Origin: Psettodes erumei
Lineage: Eukaryota; Chordata; Actinopteri; Pleuronectiformes; Psettodidae
Direction: 5' to 3'
Assembly: GCA_016785225.1 (NCBI GenBank)
Contig: JAFBJZ010000457.1
Span: 124,001-188,000, forward strand
Length of the DNA stretch: 64,000 nt
The notes under the pieces were generated by a model, which was not told the origin of the DNA, did not search any database, and saw only the letters and a list, made by a program, of their open reading frames with translations. The translations under genes were made by a program, and so were the position numbers. Shown here piece after piece: positions 22,604-36,002 of this stretch (within the stretch, counting starts at the first letter, position 1; every line of letters starts with the position of its first letter).

Positions 22604-25600
22604 TCAAAACCTTGACGGGATCTTTAAGCGTTTGAGCGAACCGTCTGAAACTGTCACTTTTCCAGTGAGGACAGTCTAGTTAGAGCACTGCCCAGACTAC
22701 TTGCTGAATTCGATCTATTTTTTGACGGTCACTCTCTCTTTTTTTTTGTCCTACCGCTATTCATGTCAGGATCAAAAGACATTGACTTGTTCCACGAAAA
22801 AAAAAGTCTTGCATCGTCACAGTCACTGAACTTCTGAGTTCCCCTCAAAGAAACCTGATGGGTTTTGTCATTGTTGTCTTGACCTTATTCAGACGGTCGA
22901 AGCAGAGCAGCTTAGCTAATTAACGCTCCAAATGGGACTTAATCAGATGCCAAGTGCTCTAATAAAAATGAAAGTCACTGGGAAAAAGTCAGGCTCCACG
23001 GGGGCATGGGGAGGGATATTTGAAGCCGCGTGTGCGTGCACGTTTGCGCGAAGAGGATTGAAACCGAAATACAATTTCCTCGGCGTCAGTAAACTGCAGT
23101 ACGTCTGTCTGGCCACAAATCCAAAGAAGAAGTCACTGGTGTGTCTGAGGAGAGCAACGCGGCGCAGTTCCAGCCAGATGATCTCAGCTCGTCACAACAT
23201 TGATCCTGCGGATGCTCATCTGTGCAAACGGGCCACGGGAAATTTCTGCCAAAGCTGGGAATTTTAGACGATTCTCCTCAGTCGTGAGTCGTTGAAATTA
23301 AACTGCAGATGCGTCTGAGGATTTTAAAAGATGCCACAGGATGCTCTGTGGCGCCACCTGGCTCATGCAGTGATGAGTCCGTTTGCAAAAGACTGAGGGA
23401 TGTAATGAAACGCGAGTGGACGGCTGCAACAGATGAACCTGACAGGGCCGCCATCAGTCCTATAGACAAGACAATAAAAATACAGGAAGCAGTAAATCAT
23501 TTATTGAATCCCCGTCATCTCACTTGAAGTTGTGAAACTGCAGTTTTGTAAATCACATATTTTTATTCTATATATTATTTATATAATATTTAGATTTTTA
23601 CTGTAAAACAGTTGGACATCATTTAGCACAGTGCAACAGGCTGTGCGACTAAATGCCGACAGATGTGATTGTAGCCGTGGCGGCGGCGGCGCTTCCTGCT
23701 TCCATTCCACCTTGACCGGTCCAAGTGGTCACAAAACAGGCGGGGCACCTAATGGGCGAGGCTGCTGACGCCGCGAGCCGCGTTCGGAAATGCACTTTAT
23801 CCCAAAAGTAATGACCGTTCGGCGAGAGACAGCGGCCTCAGTGATGGCTGCGTTTTCCAGATGAGTTGGTAGAGAAACTGAGCCAGAGAATGAGCTGATA
23901 ATGGGAGAGAGAGAGAGAGAGAGACCTTGGAAGTGTAATAACTCTATAGGCTGCGGCTTGGTGCCCGCCAGGATTCACGGCAAACTGGAAAATGTATGCT
24001 CGAGTGAGTAGGCTGCGTGCGCACGCGAGCAGCTCCCTCCCTCTTCTCCTCGCCGTGTGAATATTTGATCAGTTCGATGGCACGTTGAGCGTGTGTGTGT
24101 GTTGTCGGGGGACGATGCCGAAGGAGTGAGGCGGTGACGACGGCGCCCGTGTCTCTCCGCCCGAGTTTGAACAGCAGTCACGCCGGACCACCTGCACGCC
24201 AAAGACCCGTATGTCCCCATATGTCGCTGCACTGAGCTGGATCCAGCGCGCTGAAAGGGTTAACAGTTTTACATTAGAGCAGCCGTTATCCTTTGGTATT
24301 ATTATTTTTTTGCCATTTAAATTTCTATTAGATACTTCATATTAAAAACCCAGCATTTCCCTCACGGTCATCTCCAGGGTGATTTACAACAAGCTGAAAG
24401 GTGAAGCCAGAAGAGAGAGAGGACCTTTATCCACCACCGTATTGAACCTCCTATAAGAAAAAGCTGCTCCTCCTCGTCCTCCTCGTCCTCCTTTCTGTCC
24501 TTCTTCGCATCTCTTTTCTCCGTCTGACCCCTCCTCCTTCCCACCCGCTCCCTGCTCCGTCTCCTTCGCTCCTGCCTCAGTCTTACCTTTTTTTTTTTGT
24601 ACCTGTTGTATTCACTCCCCGGCACCCGCTAACGCATATTTATCGTCTCCAAGCGGTCTTGCCTCATCCAGCATGTGCGGCGTGTGAGAGTAAATCTTCC
24701 TCCCTCGGCTTACACAAAGCCGTGTCGGCTGTCGCGCGTAACACAAACACCTATTATTTACTGCGTGATTTATTTATGAATTAAGTCTTTTAACTTTTTG
24801 CCTGCATCCATTTCCCAGCGAGGGGAGGATGGCAGGGCTGATTAATCGTGAGGGGAGCCGCTGCGCCCGGGCCGACACTCTGTCGCGGGCCCATGCGAGA
24901 CGTCGGCGTGGGCGCCGGCTCCCTGCGTGCGTGCCCGCGCGTGGCTATCTAACCTGAGGGACGTGTGCAGATGGCGCGCACAGCATGGACGCAAAGTCCA
25001 GTCGGCAGAAGGACCGCCGTGGCTGCTTCAACTTCCTCCCAGGAAAGGAGACTTTTCTCTTGAGTGTTAAAGCCTGATAAGAGCTGCTCACCTGTGCCAG
25101 TGTGTGTGCACTGTCAAGATGTACAGTATATACTGAGGTTGTTTTTTTTATAGCAATATTTGTATCTCTCTATATATATATATGTGTGTGAGGGTGTGTG
25201 TCTCTGTGAAGCTACATTGCAAATCTTGTGGAATATCGGTGTCTGTTAAAGGATAAATTTTCCTTTTTCCACCCTTGTCAGCAGCAGACATTCATAAATA
25301 TGAAATATGTGATGTCAGAGAGCCCGCATTATACGGGTAATATTGTTGCCGAAGTGTTGTGTGTGAAGTTAAGAAAGTTCGACACGGACAAATGCCCCCG
25401 TGGATTTTAATGCAGCCTTTTTTCGCAGCTGCCGGATTACAGCGTTTTTCGCTCAGCGTTGGACCCATTCCAAACACATTTGTCCCTATTAATCATTCAG
25501 ACGCAAAAAAGGTGGGAGACTATGGCCCAGGTTTACACAAACATGAATTATTCTTTGAGTATTCACTTATGAGCCGGATATATACTTAGCTCGATCGCAA

Positions 25601-27076
25601 AGGAACATCGTACTCCGCGTTGCGGCTGAGTAAAACAACAGTTTCTTTAATCCGGCTGTATAAACTTTTACATGATCGAGATTCAGATTTCGTCCTGTTC
25701 GTCCCAGCGGGCCCAACCTTGTTGACGCGGGCCAGGTGGAGCTGGGGGGGCAGCGGCGCTCACGCTCGTTCATCACGGGCTGCATGTGCTTCGCGAGCGG
25801 CTTCCGCTGGCGGCACGTTTTAACCGCCCCGTTGCATCATGGCGGGGCGGAGAGAGGATGTCACCGCGCTGTCTTAAAATTCACGTGAACTATTTCATGC
25901 CATTTCGCCGCGGATGAATTTGCGGCGGCCTCAAACCGAGGAGGTTGGCCGCTCCATCGCAGGTGGGGGGGGGACAATCAAGGCGAGGCGAAGCGGCTCC
26001 CGGGCCTCGGGGGACCGACGGATCGCGTCGTGGTTGTGTGTGCGCTTTTTGCAGAAAGCAACACACCACCTGCGCCACCAGCAGCTGTGTTTGTGTACTT
26101 GAAAACTTCACCCTCCGCAGCCGTCTGATACTGATGCTGTATGAGCGTAAAATGCCTTCAATGGGTGCTTCAGTCAAGTACACACTTCAGGTGGGGTTAT
26201 TAGCGCGGGAATTAATGAAAGCCTCGTTCTCGTTTTGTTTGCGCTCAAAGCCCTTTTAAAAAAAAAAAAATTCTGCACGGGAATTATGGATGAAAGCCGA
26301 GGCGCAAACTTCTCAGCACGCTCTGTTCTTAAGCGGCAAATAAACACCGAGTGCTTTGCACGCACACGCGCACAGGCCCCGTGGACGGACCCTCACTCTG
26401 TGCGCAGGTGAACCCAACTTTCCTCCTTGAGGTTCCCTTTGGAATTTCATTACCTGTACTTGGTGCGTATCGATCCTGTTATAAACACTAGGCCAAGCAG
26501 CTGCTAAATTATTCAGTCTGGTTAAATAGGGCTGTTCCATTATTCAGAAGCGCGGCACAGTGTAATTAATATTGTAGAGATATGTGACAGGCCGGGTGGC
26601 ATTTCACTCAGTGACAGCACATCGCTCTCTCGCGTTCTCCGCCCTCCCCCCCGTCTTTGTCTTCCCCTCTCGTTCCCTGCGCTTTTGAGAATTTTCACCC
26701 GCCTCGCTCTGTTGTATTTTTTTTCCTCCCCTCCCCTTCCCCGCTCCTTTCCTCTCTCACCCTTGCTCCTCCCTTTTACTCTTCCCGCCTCCCCCACTCT
26801 TCCCAGCTTCTCGTTGGTCACGCCAAGAAGTTGGAGGATTTTTCTCGATGAGCTGTGCGCCCGCGTCATTGAGTGTCTTTTGTCCTCTTCTCCTTCCACA
26901 ATGTCCCATACTGCATCGCAGCTGTTGCGCTGTGTCAGATTACGCAGTTTGATACAGATGTTTGTATCCAATTGCCCCTGTGGCTGGACGTACGGTGTAC
27001 AGGAAAACGTCCCTGCTGTATCTCCTCTTCATGATCGTGTCCTTGAGATCTTGTTGAATGCTTGAATGCTTCTGAA

Positions 27077-27114
<38 letters not shown>

Positions 27115-27187
27115 ATGGCCATTATGGAAATCCCACCCTTCCTACTCCTCTTCTACTACTAGTCTGTCCTGCATTATTGCTGCAGCG

Positions 27188-27218
<31 letters not shown>

Positions 27219-30200
27219 TCATTATCATCGTCATTGTAATTGGTAACGTTTAGGCCTTTATTGATATTGTTGGGTGGAATGAAAAGGAAGAACACGTGTG
27301 TTTTTTCGTGGAGTTGTAGCCCACACACACACACAGACACACACACGTGTGGGTGCTGCCAGTCACCGCGCCGGGTTTTATCAGGGAGCCTGCTTGGCCT
27401 TGTCCTCTCCGTCTTCATGCAGCCAATTAGGAGCCATCTCCTCTTGCTCTTATCAGCGCTCCACCTCCACTCTTGTCAAAGTTCTTTGACAAAACAGGCG
27501 AGAGGAGACTTCAAAAGCCTCTGTTGTCTTGTTTCTTTTCCCCACTTCTCTCTTTATGAAGCTCAGAGTGAAACTACAGAGGTGCTGGGATGACAACGCG
27601 AGCTCAAAGGACCTGATGCTCTGCGTGTGTGCGTGTGTGCGTGCGTGCCTGCGTGCGTGTGCCAAGAAATAAAAAGTGTGGGAGTGTTAGTGCCGTTTGT
27701 GCGTTTGCATGTAGGGTATGGGCATGCCAGTGCATAGGAGAGACAAGTATTTACACCCACACGATGTCCCCCATTCTTATTGAGTGTGGTGTTTTTCCTC
27801 CATTCACGCTCACCGTTCTGTCGAACGCGTTGATTAAACACTATGGTTTTGCATCGGACCGCTCGCCCGTGACCAATTTCACCCCGTTTTTCAATTTTTC
27901 AATGCATTCTCTCTCTCTTAATTCAAATTTGACACCTTATTAAGAACGGGATGTGAGGATCGCCCGCATTGAACTTTCATGATTGCGTGGTTTTGGCTCA
28001 CTTAGGTTCGATTTGCACTACGAATGAACAGTGCCAGGCATTGTTCCACCTGTTTTTGGCGTTTGGACAGGAGTCGGGCAGCGCAGCTCAGTGGGTTCCA
28101 AACTGGCGCTGCTTTGTGAATCTCCACTCTCTGTGTTTTCGGTGTAGTTTTGTTGTCATTTACCTCTCGTCCTTTTTTTTTTTCTCCGCCTCCGTTAATC
28201 CGGACTGTCCGCCCGCCTGAGGGGTTTCGCGGGCTGACTGTTTTCAGTTGCTGGTCAATATTTAATTCGCTGTTAAATAACACATTGTTGATGAGTCACT
28301 GTCTTTCAAAAGCGCTTAGTCACAGAGTAGATTTATGTTTTTGTGGCTTACTTTGCAGCATATTGTCTTTCATCCTGCAAAAAACAAAAATTAAAATAAA
28401 TAAAAAAAATAAGCATCAGAAAAACATGTCAGCAGCCTTTTCAAGCCGCCGGGACGCCCTGGGCGCTGTTTCCCAACCCTGGCCGGGCTCCCAAACCAGA
28501 GTAAAAAAAAAAAAAATACACCAGATCGCGAGTACTGCTGCAATATTGCTCTTACCTTGCTCATAAAGGACACGCTGTTCTTCAGCGGGGCTTTGTTTTC
28601 AGTGTTTGCAGAGTTGAAGAGACTCGCAAAAGTAAAGCAGAGAGTTGGAAAGGCTCAGAGATGTGATGGCTGCATCAGACTCACGCCTGTGTGGGGAACG
28701 CGGTTCCAAAGTAGCGCTGGACGACTTGAGACTGACCGTGTGCTTATCACCTGGCAGTCAATTAACAGGCACAGATGTCAATTTTCCCTTTGTGTTTCAG
28801 CTGGCTGCGTGTTTTTGTCAGCCCGTGACAAGCTCTGGCGGTGAATTCTGGGGTTTACCGTTCATTCCCGTTAGCACGCCCAACGTCAGATGGTGAATAA
28901 TCCAGTGGGTCTGTCTGTCCCCAGTGCTCTTCTCCCTCTGCATGAGATTGCAGTGTGGCTGAAGGATGTTATCATTATCATCCATGTTTATCAGAGATGA
29001 CAGAGGACCGTCACTATCATGCTGAAAGATGTTTAATATATCTGGAGCGGACAGGCTAGAATGAATAGCTGCCAACGGCGTGAAACATTCAGGGAAGGTT
29101 ATTTTCTGCGGCTCGTTCTCGATTCGGTTCAGGTTCTTTTGCCGAACGATCCTTGGTCTGTCTGAAGAATTCATCACGTGTTTCGAAAAGACAGGAAGTG
29201 AGCCAAATGTTCAGTTCGCACAAGTCAACCTCAGCGCTCATTGCGAGACTTTGGTGCATTTGCTCCACCTTGATATTAACTTAAAGATATAAAGAATTTA
29301 TATGTGAGCAATTGTTTGCACCGGGGAGAGCTTTAATAACAATAATAACAATAAAACCTGTGGTATGCGATAGTGGGCACGGCCGTTTCATTACCAACAC
29401 ACCGAGAACTTTATGTTGTTTATTTCGATTTTCATGAGATCCCGCACACTTTCATTCAATAGACACAGAATGGAAGTTTATGCTCCCGATCTTCGTGAAG
29501 CGCTTGGTATTACCTGAGTCAGCAGGTGTGAACCGCTGGCTGCACCATCATGAGTGGCAGCTGGTTGAGCTGGCAGGCCGAGGTGGCACTCAATCAAAGG
29601 CTCCATTAGTCGATAGATTCGAAAAAAAAATTACTCCCAGTAAAATGTGCGATGCTGGATGGCTGGCATAGACCAGGAGGTGGCCAATTGCAGGTTGCTA
29701 GGTAATCCTAATGATAATAAGAATAATGTTATATTATTGTACTCTGTGGAGTTTCTCAGTGTAGGTTTCATCCCCTGGGGCCAAACGCAGTTTCTGTGAA
29801 CCAGAAATGACCCATGAGCGTGAATGTGAGTTAGTGCGTGACAGACAGATGACCTGTCGAGGGCGTGCAGGAAAAGCTGCAGCCCCCGACGACTCGCAAC
29901 AGGATTCCAGAAATCGAAAGGAAGGAGTTAGCCACTTCTGCGGCGGTACATTTCGTGTCTTCTTCCTCAATGCGCATTAGGTTTAAAAAAAAAAAAAAAG
30001 TGTTCTGCTCCAGATTAACCTGCAGACTTGGCCCCCCCCGTTGACCCATCTTTGGCTTTCAAGCCAAACAGCGGCGTCAACTTTCTCCTTGGCCAGCTAT
30101 GCCTGTCAGGTTTCAGCGCACAGCTTGCTGCTCCAGTTTCACGCAAGAGCTCATCCAGGGCACGCCTATAGCTGATAATTCATCACAGCTGATGGTACTG

Positions 30201-31068
30201 GTTGTTACGCGCACGCACGCACGCATGCACACACAGTTTAGGTGAGTTTCACTTTTTTGCTAATTCAGTTTTTTTTCACTTACAACTGAATTATACAGCT
30301 TCCCAGAGTACATTAAAAACACGCACAGTCAGGAAGAGCGCGACTGTATGTGGCGTGCACGTAATCCCATCTTTTCGTTGTAGCCGTCGCCCACAATACA
30401 CGTTTAAAGCGCAGCAAATTAAATTAAACCTCTCTCTCTCTTTCTCTCTATCTCTCACATCACTGACTAAAGTAGTCTCCCACTCGTGGTCATCCTCCTC
30501 TACCTCCTTTACCCCTCCTCTTTCCCTGCCCCGCTGGTCCTCTCCCTCCATTAACTCCGGTCATCGGTCAGTTTTTGAGCTTTTTTTGCGAGCGTTTTTC
30601 AAGCGGAGTTGCGTGACATCAAGCCCCCCCACGTGAGACAGATTTACACTTTTGCAAAACAGTTGCTAACGTATCTTTCTTTTTTTTTCTTCCTTCACAC
30701 ACACCTTCAGCACCTGGAATTATCGTGGCTCGTCTCTGCCAAACATGCCAGATGTTCGCCCCTGTGCAATTTCACACTCTTCCTCAACTCTGAATGATAA
30801 ACAGTTAGCAGTTTGGCAGGGAGACAAAAAAAACAGCGTTATATTGCACTCTTATGGTGTCTAAAATTGCAAATGCCCTTCTTAAAGGAAAACGGTCCAG
30901 AAGTTTTGAACTCGTCGTTGCACCTGATGCGGAGGGTAACGCGGCGGCCTCCTGCCCGTGTTTTCACCCCGGGGTGTTTTTAACGCACGTTGACCTCATA
31001 CTACTGCCAACAATTTTTTTGTTCTTTCAAAATTTGACATCCGGGTGAATCCACACAAGAGATACAGA
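22604..31068. other. Intron 1 segment: CpG-dense patches, possible conserved elements, microsatellites
   Basis: CpG-dense patches lie at 24840-25020 and about 25700-26100. Complex AT-rich sequence with transcription-factor-like words lies at about 25220-25600 and 26440-26600. Simple repeats are (GA)n at 23909-23924, TA/TG at 25166-25200, (GT)n at 27081-27111, (CA)n at 27187-27214 and 27321-27346, and GT/GC at 27625-27662. C/T-rich stretches occur at 24460-24580, 26640-26810 and 30430-30550. No coding exon was recognised. Confidence 0.75.
27081..27214. repeat. Paired (GT)n and (CA)n tracts
   Basis: A (GT)n tract at 27081-27111 and a (CA)n tract at 27187-27214 lie about 75 bp apart. They are complementary, so a transcript could fold into a long GU/AC hairpin with the unique sequence between them as a loop. 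Confidence 0.9.
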
Positions 31069-31360
31069 GCGCGGACCTCCGCCAAGGGTGAAACTTCACA
31101 TTTCAAGTCTTATCTCTGTAAATTAAAAAAAAAAAGATATGAAATTAAGTTAGTGCTATTTACGCTTAGTATCACAGTGCTCTCAAGAATGTATTATACA
31201 TTCATATCACAATGAATGCAATATTGATAAACGATAGTATTTAATACATGCCAGGAGCACATGCTTCCACACATGTTTTATACAAGTAGACGATAAGAGA
31301 CATTTTGGGGAAAAGGTAAAATTTGGGGAAAAGTTCAGCCTTGGCAGAGGTCCGTTCTTT
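31069..31360. mobile_element. Small element bounded by inverted repeats (MITE-like)
   Basis: The left arm 31069-31096 (AGCGCGGACCTCCGCCAAGG...GAAACTT) recurs inverted at 31333-31360, where the complement reads AGAACGGACCTCTGCCAAGG...GAACTT. The two agree at most positions over 28 bp. The 236 bp between the arms is AT-rich and noncoding and includes a direct TTTGGGGAAAAG repeat. I recall the GGACCTCCGCCAAGG word as a frequent dispersed-repeat sequence in fish. The family and the exact outer limits are uncertain; no target duplication was identified. Confidence 0.55.
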
Positions 31361-34300
31361 CGGAGTGTTAATTAGAAAGAGCCCTGAAGATGTTCTGAAG
31401 CATCTTAGCTCCAGTTCTACTACAGTTCTTAGTGCAGGTTTTTACATTAATTATCCACGGCCACCCATGGCCACCCAATGAACAAATTTCCGTTTCGACA
31501 TTACATTTTGCGCACCAGCATGCACTCGGCATGCATTTTACTGCGTCGTCGGTCAGCAAAGACTCATTTCTCTCTCGGATATGGTGATAATGGTCCTTTG
31601 GGTCTTGACCCCCAGCAACATCATTTCTTATCATTTCAGAAAGGTCACTGAAAAATGCACGATGCCGATGCATATTCCCGGGAAGCGTCGCTGCTGTCGT
31701 TTCAAGCGATCTGCCGTTTAGGTTGAGCTGCGAGATTATTTCTTATTCCCTCCTGTCCGAGATTGTGATGGGCAGTGTCCTTTTCAAATTTGCAGCAAGT
31801 AGCAAGGCCAGCTGGCCATTCTTTTTGTATTCATTAATGCACTTCTTGTGCAAAATGACAAAAGAATTGCGTAAAGCTGCTGGAAAGCTCCATCCATCCA
31901 GCGATCGCTCTGGATGAACGTGACAACATTATTTCAAGCGTTCTCTCGTCACTGTCGCGGAGACCCGCCTATATTGTGAGCCAGCACTTCATTAAATCCC
32001 AATAGCAGCTGAAAATAATAATTTAAAAAAAGAGGGCCTGCACGAAATGAAGCGTGGCACATTAATGAAGTATTATTTATCAATTAGTGGAATGGCTCCA
32101 GCGGTTCCGCGCGACACTAATATCAATATCCAAAAGTGTGGTTGTTTTGACAGGCTCGCGGGGAGTTCCACTTAAGACGTCAAGTAATCGCTCCTTTTTT
32201 CGCATTTTTACTCAGTCTCTCACCGTCTGCGGTGGCGTCCCTGCCTCTTAGGGCTTTATCGGTTTCACCTTTTCTTCGACCCCCCGATCTTCGGCCCATG
32301 ATTTACACCTGTTCGGACCTCTCCATCTCTGCCGATCCTCCTCTGTCAATTTCAATTTCCCAGTTTCGTCCGTTTTACCGGCGTGGCCGCTGGAACAGAG
32401 AGAATGCGCTACATCTCGGTTCTTTTTCGACACCTTGTCTGCACTCTGGTTGCGAGGGCTCCCACGCGCCGACGCGCAGACACCTGCCTCCCTCCTTCCC
32501 TCCAGCTCTCACGCTGACCTTTTATTCAAGTGCTTCTTCTCTCTTTCCTCTGCTCTCCTCACATCTTTCCTCAGCGCCTCCTCCCATCCGACCACTTCAC
32601 CTGAACTGACCGCTACGCATTGTCGGCTGCCATGCTGCAGTATCCACGAACCCACACGCACACGCACACACACGCAGGAGGATTCTTTTTTTGTTCATAC
32701 CCTGCCACTGTGTGTCAAGTCTAGTGTGCCCGGTGTTATCTGCTGCTGTTGGTCTGTGTGTGAATGTGTGTGTCTGTGTGGGCCATCATAGTGAGTTGGA
32801 GCATTATGGTTGAATAGAATAAGGTCAGGTTGACAGTCAGGCAGACAGATGATGTGTGACCCGCCCACACCACGTCGCCTCCTCTCCTCTCCTCTCTTCC
32901 CTCCTCCTCCCTTCTCTCCTCTCCTCCCTCCTCTTCTGTTCTCTCCTCTCCTCTTCTCCTCTCCTCCCTCCTCTTCTGTTCTCTCCTCTCCTCTCCTCTC
33001 CTCCTTCCTCCTCCATTCCCTTCTCTCCTCTCCTTCCCTTCTCCATCACAGAATAATCACAGAAACCCGGCAGCAGAGACTCTTTCCCTTTTCTCTTCCC
33101 ATCCTGCCCGTCCTGCTCCGGAAAGCTAAACTGACTAACCACACATTACATTTCCACAACGAAAGTCACAGTGCCTGTGCTGCGATCTCCAAGCCTCGCT
33201 CAGGGAGGCATGACTCGTGAGTCAGCGGCGGCTCCGTCTCGTCTCTTGCTCCTCCTCTGTCCTCCAAGATTAATTTTTTTCTTAATGATATTAAACATCG
33301 CAGGGAGCGCACAGTGAGGTGTAAGAGGACTGTGGGATCAGAGGGGGTAGATAACTTGTGAAAACAGTCAATACATGAGCTTATACATCAGAGAGCGGTG
33401 GTTCATCGTTTCCCCACCAGGGTGCCCCCATCAAGCTTGGGCTCAGATGATTTAAAAAAAAAAAAAAGTGAGTTAGGATATCTTCTGCAGGAGGGGACTT
33501 CTAGCTTAAGGCGACAAAGTTTGTGTGTGTTTGTAAGAATGATTGGCTGTGACAGAAAAAAAGCAATAAAAGAAACACTTTATTTGATGGAGATTCTTCC
33601 CTGCTAAGTTCTCGCAACGAAGATAAAGACGATCAGAGTGAAAAATCACTGTGTACGTCATTTTTGCCAAAACACCCAAACTTAGACCATGACACTTGTG
33701 ATGGTGCTAACTTTGTGCTTCATTAGTTCAAGGAATCTGCTAAAAGCCATGATGTGTTTATCCACCCTTAGGCAGAAAGCTGTTGTTTTTAGCAGCACTG
33801 AGCTCCACTGCAAGCAACGTGTGTGTGTGTGTGTGTGTGTGCATGTGAGTGTGTGTGCATGCGCTTGGGTTTGAGATTGCATCTGAACCCTTTAAACTTT
33901 AATCAAGACATCAGTGTGTGCTGCTGTAACTCAAAGTGCATGCTGATGTATGGTTCACTTTCAAATAAGGGTGATTGAAAATGTTGTTTTCTTTTCTCTG
34001 GGATTAATAAAACCGACAAATCCAATTTCCAGCGACAGGAAGGAGATTGTCGTATAAGGTTTAGAAATACATACAGTATGTCGAGAACGCACTGCGCAAA
34101 TTAGTCACTGTGCTCCTGAAGGACGATGTGGCCTCCTTGCTGAGTCATATTGTTTTAAGATTTGGTCAGTGTACGTTGCATGACACATCATCCACACCAG
34201 ATCATTAGTCCTCAAAATTCGGCGGGTCTTAGAAAGTAAGAGATTTAACCATCATCCTTCAACCGTATCTGCAGTGAAAGCAGCACGTTAGCAGAGCAGC

Positions 34301-36002
34301 GGCTCCGAGAGGCTCGCTCTGAAACTGTCCAGAATATGTCTTGATCCAAAAGCTCCCTTTTACAGACAGAATAGTTGCTGGCAGTGTATGCCTCAGGAGA
34401 AAAGCAGCCTCGGTCTTAACCAGTTAATAGTCACGGTCGCCCCCGGGGCCTCCTGCCAGCTTCATGCTGTCTGGACCAGCAGCGGAAACTCTCCCAGCGC
34501 CCCCCAAGTGAAGGGTGCTGGGAGTTCATCCCTGACACTGTTGGTAAAAGGCTTTCCCAGCATCATTCCCCACAGTGCAGCGGGTGCTTGTTGTAACCCC
34601 ACATTTTTCAGTCTTCTTTAAAAAACTTTATTGAGAGACTACCCTCTCTATCACCCAAACAAGACTGGCTGCGAAATCTTGCTGTACGCTGTACAAAGTT
34701 AAGCTAAGCGGAGCTAGCCAGTTAGCTGAAACTCCAAACGGCCTGGTTTCTCTCACTTGTAGATGGAGTTGATGGGCTCCATTGTGTTCATACCTCATCA
34801 AAATGGTGTATAACAGAACGCCATTTCAGTCTTTCTACCTTTCCAAGTAAAAAGAGAAAATAAAATCAAATATCAAATACTGATTTGGACATCGGTTACC
34901 GTGGCAACAGCCGCAGCTTCAGCACATTCGTTTCAGCCCGACCAACATTTCCCACCATGAGCAAGGACCTGGCAACAGTGGGTAACTTTAACTTTTACTA
35001 CTACCACTAATAACAAATAAAAATAAGAGTTATCATAATTAGACTTCTAATAATTGTAGCAGTGGGTGTTGTGCGGATTCATGGGGGCAGTCTGTGGTTT
35101 GTAATCACAGATCCAGACTCTGCAGCTCCAGAGGCAGAAATACCTGCAGAGAACAACAGGAAAGGAGAGATGAGAAAGCTTCTAATGTCCAGGTGCAGAT
35201 TAGCAGCTACCGGCGAAAGCATTTTATTTTGTGCAGAAGCGTTGAATGTCAACACAACCTGTAATTGTGCTGGGGAAACCCAATAAGGCTGTGAGCTGGT
35301 GTGAAATAATCTGTCGACATCCTCCTCTCATCTCGTTTCTTCTCCTATTCCTCGGCCTGTCAGTCTCTGCTCAGTCTACGGTGGATATAGCGGACTCTGT
35401 GAAGGGAGCTCCTCACAAGGAGAATGCCAGTCGCACGTTTTTCTCCCCCCTCCTGGCTCTCCTCCCGTCCGCCCTTCTGTCCGCCTGCGCCGCAGATCTG
35501 AGCGGTTCTCGTCGCTTTGTGGGAGCACTCCATCTCGCTCTCCTCCCTTTATCTTTTCGCCCTGGGAAAGCTCAAGTGTGGCAAACGCCCTTCTATTGAG
35601 GAGTGCGAGTCATGTTTGGCCACGCTCTATGAACCCCCAATCACTTCAGATCGCCCCCGTCCTCTGCCACAGAAGCCCCCGCCTCTGTCTTGTTGTGTTT
35701 TCTCTCTGTCCTCTCGTTCTGTCTATATTTCACAAGCGACTTTCACTTCATGCACAAATACACCTGTTTATTTGGCTGTGGCCTTGTACGGGCTCAGCCC
35801 GGCGCACGACATAATCATTTTCCACCAAGACGTGTTTGTGTGAATAATATGAGGGCGATTTGCTTGTTGAGATAAATGCTGGGTTAGCTAGATTCAATCC
35901 ATTCTCTGGATGTGTTTTTGGACCTTTTTGGTGTCTGAAGAGCAAAAGACCAGAGGCATGCAAAAAAAGACCAAAAGATCCAGGTAAAGCAGAAGGGGGG
36001 GG
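31361..36002. other. Intron 1 segment: possible conserved noncoding block and a pyrimidine array
   Basis: The stretch 31700-32130 is complex, with many ATTA/TAAT words. A C/T array with a 40-bp duplication lies at about 32877-33045. (GT)n is at 33822-33865. Near 34690-34760 the words TTAAGCTAAGCGGAGCTAGCC resemble the inside of the palindromic MITE at 8441-8986, so a fragment of that family may be present. No coding exon was recognised. Confidence 0.7.
32877..33045. repeat. Homopyrimidine array with a 40-bp tandem duplication
   Basis: Almost pure C/T on the + strand. The block ending CCTCCTCTTCTGTT occurs at 32901-32940 and again at 32941-32980, with the last 20 or so bases identical. The rest is irregular CTCCT. 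Confidence 0.9.

Noticed and set aside
31368..31673. Minus-strand 101-residue frame with several cysteines
   Set aside because: The cysteines do not form a known spacing and no domain was recognised. It lies beside a repeat element; probably chance.
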